Notes under the pieces: generated by a model
The model's input: the letters and a program-made list of their open reading frames with translations, nothing else
Databases searched by the model: none
Told to the model about the DNA's origin: nothing
Position numbers and translations under genes: made by a program
In this document: positions 4,493 to 7,341 of the stretch, in pieces
How positions within the stretch are numbered: position 1 is the stretch's first letter
Layout: the number at the start of each line of letters is the position of its first letter
NCBI GenBank assembly: GCA_037439705.1
Contig: JBBIVP010000015.1
Span: forward strand, 13,256-20,596
Length of the DNA: 7,341 nt
Direction of reading: 5' to 3'
From: JBBIVP01 sp037439705 [NCBI: bacterium]
GTDB lineage: Bacteria; JBBIVP01

Positions 4493-6925
4493 ATGGAAAG
4501 AAATTTGGGAAAATGGACAGAATTTGTGGTGAAAAATCACATAATAATAATTTTGTTTTTTTTGAGCCTTGCCTTTATAAGCTGGTTCGGAATAAAAAAC
4601 TTTGAATTACAGAGCGATTTCTCCGCAATACTTCCTCAGGACTATGAAAGCGTAAAACTCTTAAAAGAAATATCAAAAAGGGTGGGCGGACTCGGAATGT
4701 TGAACATAGGAATTGAAACTGATGACCTAAATTCTGGAAAAAGATTTGTTGAAGACCTGAACTTTCTTATCAAAAAAATACTTTCGGGAGAGATAAAATT
4801 TATTGAAAGCAATGCGAAAGAAGTAAAAAGGCATTATGAAAAATTTGGACTACTTTATCTTTCAAAAGAGGACCTCATAAGACTTAAAAACGAATTGAGA
4901 GACTGGATAAACAGAAAGAAGCTTGAACTCTCACCATTTTATTTTTCTCTTGAAGAAGAGGAGGAATTTAGGTTTGAAGACCTCAAACAGCGATATACAA
5001 AATTTCTATCCAGATTTGAAAACTACATAGATGGATATTATACCGGAGAAGGTGGAAGGCTCTTTGCAATTTTCATACAGCCCAGATACACTCCAACCGA
5101 TATCTCAAACACGAGAAAATTCATAAAAAAGGTGGAGGACATAATAAATGAACTGAATCCCCGTTCTTACCACGCTTCCATGAAGGCAGGGCTTGCGGGA
5201 AATCACAAAATTGCAGTGGAGGAATATGACGCGGTAAGAAGGGATATTGCGAGCACATTCCTTCTCTGCGTCCTTCTTATCGGAGGAATTATTTTTTTCT
5301 TCTTCAGGAGGTTGAGGGTCTTATTTCTTCTCACAATCACGCTGGTAAGCGGAATTTTCATATCATTCGGCATACTCTCAATTTTTATAAAAAAAATAGT
5401 GGTAATGACGGGTTTTCTCGGTTCAATCGTAATGGGAACGGGCATAAACTACGGAATAATCCAGCTGGCAAGATATTTTGAAGAAAGACTTGATGGAAAA
5501 AAAGTTGTTGAAGCAATTGATATAGCAATTAACAAAACATTTCTACAAACCTTAGCAAGCGCTCTTACAACCGCAGGAGGCTTTTTTGTTCTATCCTTCG
5601 CCCTGACGAGAAGTTTTAAGGAATTTGGAATAATGGGAAGTCTGGGTATAGTCCTGTGCTGGATGCTCACATATTCCTTCCTTCCAGCTCTCCTTTACCT
5701 TTTTGAAAAAATAAAACCTTTTGATTTCTCAACCTCTGGCTGGAGAAAACCGGTGTTTTTCATTCCCTCAGCAATCGCCGATAGAATTGCCTACTATTAC
5801 CGACCCTTCCTCCTTTTAATTCCAATAAGCATTCTTTCCAGCCTATACTTCATTAAGTTCTTGCCAGATTGCTTAGAGTACAATTTTGAGAACCTGAGAA
5901 GCAAGATGAGTCTGCGAAGTGGAACCGCGGTAATTGATGAAAGAATATCCCGAATTTTAAAAAAATCATCAACCCCCGCTATTATTCCTGTTGAAAGTAT
6001 GGAGGAAGGAAAGGAAGTATGTGAAGTATTAAGGGAAGATTCCGAAAAATATAAGGGAAAAATTGGAAAATGTGTGAACATCTATTCCCTCCTTCCTGAT
6101 GATCAGAAAAGCAAAATTAAAATCGTAGAGGAAATTTACAATCTCATAAAGGACATTGATGAAAAATGGCTTGACGAAAAAAAAGCGGAAGAACTTAGAA
6201 AATTTAAAAAATTGTTTGAGGAAGTAAGACCTTTCGGAATAAATGAAATTCCTGATATTCTTCGCAGGCAGTTTTCTGATGCGTATGGAAACATAGGAAC
6301 ACTTGTTTATGTTAATCCCCCACCCGGAAAGAACCTCTGGAATGCAAATAATCTTTTTAACTTTACCGAAAGTCTGAGAGAAATAAATCTTCCGAACGGA
6401 AAAATTATAAAGACATCTGGAGAGGCAATTATATTTGCAGATATTTTAAAAAGCATAGAGAGGGATGCTCCATTTCTTTCAATTCTCGCCTTCATAGCAA
6501 TAACCATTTTTGTTTTTCTTATTTTCAGGAGCATAAAAGATACATTCTACATAATCACATCCCTCGTATGTGCTCTATCATGGATGTTCGGACTTATTGC
6601 CCTTTTTGACCTGAAATTTAACTTCCTCAATTTCGTGGCCATTCCAACAGCCATGGGAACAGGTGTAGATTATGCAATAAATATCTATCAGAGGGCAAAA
6701 ATTGATGGAAGAAAAGGAACGGGATATGTCCTTCACAAAACAGGAAGTGCTGTTCTCCTCTGCTCACTTACCACAATAATAGGATACCTTGTCCTCATAA
6801 CGGCAGATACACAGATCCTTGCATCATACGGTGAGCTAGCTATCATAGCGGAACTCACATGCTTATTTTCCGCTCTGTTCCTTTTAAACGCCCTTTTAAG
6901 ATTACTGAAAAAACTTCCACCATAA
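4493..6925 (+). CDS. MMPL/RND-superfamily transporter, 12 membrane segments
   Basis: This is an inner-membrane exporter of the MMPL/RND type, driven by proton-motive force and usually moving lipids or other hydrophobic molecules. From ATG 4493 it has 810 residues and the duplicated RND layout: a membrane helix at about 16-34, a periplasmic loop (35-250), five helices clustered at about 252-404, a helix at 438-456, a second loop (457-658) and five helices at 660-806. The proton-relay sites sit in the fourth helix of each half. The second half has GTGVDYAI with Asp726-Tyr727; the first half has GTGINYGI with Asn319 in place of Asp. The second loop has Cys460, Cys510 and Cys527, possible disulfide partners. 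The HpnN (hopanoid) and MmpL families are relatives, but no hopanoid or mycolate genes are here, so the cargo is unknown. No membrane-fusion or outer-membrane partner is adjacent. An upstream TTG at 4475 with GAGG would add six residues (MKIQDK); ATG is preferred for its codon and spacing. Confidence 0.82.
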   Translation: MERNLGKWTEFVVKNHIIIILFFLSLAFISWFGIKNFELQSDFSAILPQDYESVKLLKEISKRVGGLGMLNIGIETDDLNSGKRFVEDLNFLIKKILSGEIKFIESNAKEVKRHYEKFGLLYLSKEDLIRLKNELRDWINRKKLELSPFYFSLEEEEEFRFEDLKQRYTKFLSRFENYIDGYYTGEGGRLFAIFIQPRYTPTDISNTRKFIKKVEDIINELNPRSYHASMKAGLAGNHKIAVEEYDAVRRDIASTFLLCVLLIGGIIFFFFRRLRVLFLLTITLVSGIFISFGILSIFIKKIVVMTGFLGSIVMGTGINYGIIQLARYFEERLDGKKVVEAIDIAINKTFLQTLASALTTAGGFFVLSFALTRSFKEFGIMGSLGIVLCWMLTYSFLPALLYLFEKIKPFDFSTSGWRKPVFFIPSAIADRIAYYYRPFLLLIPISILSSLYFIKFLPDCLEYNFENLRSKMSLRSGTAVIDERISRILKKSSTPAIIPVESMEEGKEVCEVLREDSEKYKGKIGKCVNIYSLLPDDQKSKIKIVEEIYNLIKDIDEKWLDEKKAEELRKFKKLFEEVRPFGINEIPDILRRQFSDAYGNIGTLVYVNPPPGKNLWNANNLFNFTESLREINLPNGKIIKTSGEAIIFADILKSIERDAPFLSILAFIAITIFVFLIFRSIKDTFYIITSLVCALSWMFGLIALFDLKFNFLNFVAIPTAMGTGVDYAINIYQRAKIDGRKGTGYVLHKTGSAVLLCSLTTIIGYLVLITADTQILASYGELAIIAELTCLFSALFLLNALLRLLKKLPP

Positions 6926-7128
6926 ATGCTTTACCTGGATATCCTCAGAGAAACTGAGAAAAAAGGAGTGAAGTACCTGGTGGTAGGAGGAGTGGCTGTA
7001 AATTTTTAATGAAGTTTCCTGAACCAAAAGTATGCGTGGATTAAAGAATCAATTTTACAGACCTCTATCAGGATGAATGGCTGACTGGAGGAAGGATTAA
7101 AATTTATACAGGAAATAAAAGTCAGTAA
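6926..7128 (+). pseudogene. Remnant of a nucleotidyltransferase-family gene
   Basis: An ATG directly abuts the transporter's TAA and opens 27 codons ending in KGVKYLVVGGVAVNF before a TAA at 7007-7009. This is the start typical of small MNT/AbiEii-type nucleotidyltransferases, in which the 'hGG' motif (Gly21-Gly22 here) precedes a catalytic D.D pair. The fragment stops before any D.D. In another frame, 7012-7128 reads KFPEPKVCVD, a stop at 7042, then INFTDLYQDEWLTGGRIKIY before a stop at 7126. That loosely resembles the later part of such proteins ('idf.d.y......ikv'). I infer internal deletion plus frameshift. Nucleotidyltransferases of this sort are often toxin-antitoxin or defence components, but no partner gene is visible. 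The N-terminal match is good; the downstream portion is uncertain. Confidence 0.5.
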
Positions 7129-7162
7129 AAGACTGTGTAAAAAATCGTAAATACCATCTGGA

Positions 7163-7341
7163 TTAAGGTTTATTTTTTAATTTTTTTAAAGTTATAAAGA
7201 GCACACCAAGGATAAACCCTAAGAAAAACACAATGGAGAAATGAAATCCAAGAGGTAAAGAGTAGGATTCTACTCCCCAGAATTTCAGGTCAAATTCAAA
7301 CTTCACGGGCTGGGAAAGTGTGCGGAAGTTTTCCAGAATAA
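7163..7341 (-). CDS. LapA/DUF1049-like membrane protein, C-terminal fragment (start outside window)
   Basis: The minus-strand frame is open from the window edge to TAA at 7165-7163, giving 58 residues. It reads ILENFRTLSQPVKFEFDLKFWG, then SLPLGFHFSIVFFLGFILGVLF as a membrane helix, then a basic tail ITLKKLKNKP. This fits the LapA (lipopolysaccharide assembly protein A) domain: an extracytoplasmic 'N...V.v.f' strand, a hydrophobic helix ending in the 'f..G...G.l' glycine pattern, and a Lys-rich cytoplasmic end. LapA-type proteins are about 90-120 residues with two membrane helices; the first would lie beyond 7341. In Enterobacteria LapA works with LapB to control LPS synthesis; that role here is inference. 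The final codon region is A-rich, so the 3' end shows as a T-run on the plus strand. The gene converges on the transporter and the nucleotidyltransferase remnant. Confidence 0.62.
   Translation of the reverse strand, partial: ILENFRTLSQPVKFEFDLKFWGVESYSLPLGFHFSIVFFLGFILGVLFITLKKLKNKP

Noticed and set aside
7122-7137. CAGT-AAAAG-ACTG hairpin as a terminator for the lapA-like gene
   Set aside because: The stem is only 4 bp with mixed composition, and the following T-tract is interrupted on the minus strand.
7168-7190. Plus-strand T-rich run as a terminator of the transporter transcript
   Set aside because: No stable stem precedes it; the ATACC/GGTTTAT pairing breaks after three pairs. The run is explained by Lys codons at the end of the minus-strand lapA-like frame.

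Overview
The window is an AT-rich bacterial chromosomal segment with tightly packed genes. It carries genes that only make sense in a diderm (outer-membrane) bacterium: an LptE-like lipoprotein, an ExbD/TolR energiser subunit, a 12-helix MMPL/RND transporter and a partial LapA-like membrane protein. Coding strands are purine-rich, Arg is mostly AGA/AGG, Ile ATA is common, and the proteins are rich in Lys, Glu and Ile. Together these suggest a thermophile, perhaps from a deep or poorly cultured lineage. I cannot name the taxon from sequence alone. No rRNA, tRNA, CRISPR array, insertion sequence or phage gene is visible.

Layout. (1) Positions 1-1652, plus strand: the 3' end of a GMC-family oxidoreductase gene, then lptE, then holA (DNA polymerase III delta) overlapping lptE by 14 nt. 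The lptE-holA pair is a known conserved neighbourhood. (2) Positions 1662-4444, minus strand: a three-gene cluster read leftwards, made of a large HEAT-repeat protein, ExbD/TolR and an FtsB/DivIC-like division protein. It converges on holA across a 9-bp gap. (3) Positions 4475/4493-6925, plus strand: an MMPL/RND transporter, divergent from the HEAT gene across about 30-50 bp. (4) Positions 6926-7128: a decayed nucleotidyltransferase-like gene that begins directly after the transporter stop codon. (5) Positions 7163-7341, minus strand: the C-terminal part of a LapA/DUF1049-like protein whose start lies beyond the window.

Most genes concern the envelope: LPS delivery (LptE), proton-motive-force coupling (ExbD), septum assembly (FtsB-like), lipid or hydrophobic export (MMPL/RND) and a LapA-like protein. 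HolA is the replication exception.

The most distinctive observation is regulatory. Both non-overlapping minus-strand starts (GTG at 4444, ATG at 2356) have a perfect extended -10 box, TGnTATAAT, ending exactly 6 nt before the start codon, and neither has a Shine-Dalgarno sequence. That spacing predicts leaderless mRNAs. At the second site the TGA stop codon of the HEAT gene supplies the TG of the extended -10. I did not find a convincing new defence, mobile or enzymatic system. The other points worth checking are an ExbD with no ExbB/TolQ partner nearby, an Asn for Asp replacement in one half of the transporter's proton-relay motif, and the nucleotidyltransferase remnant.
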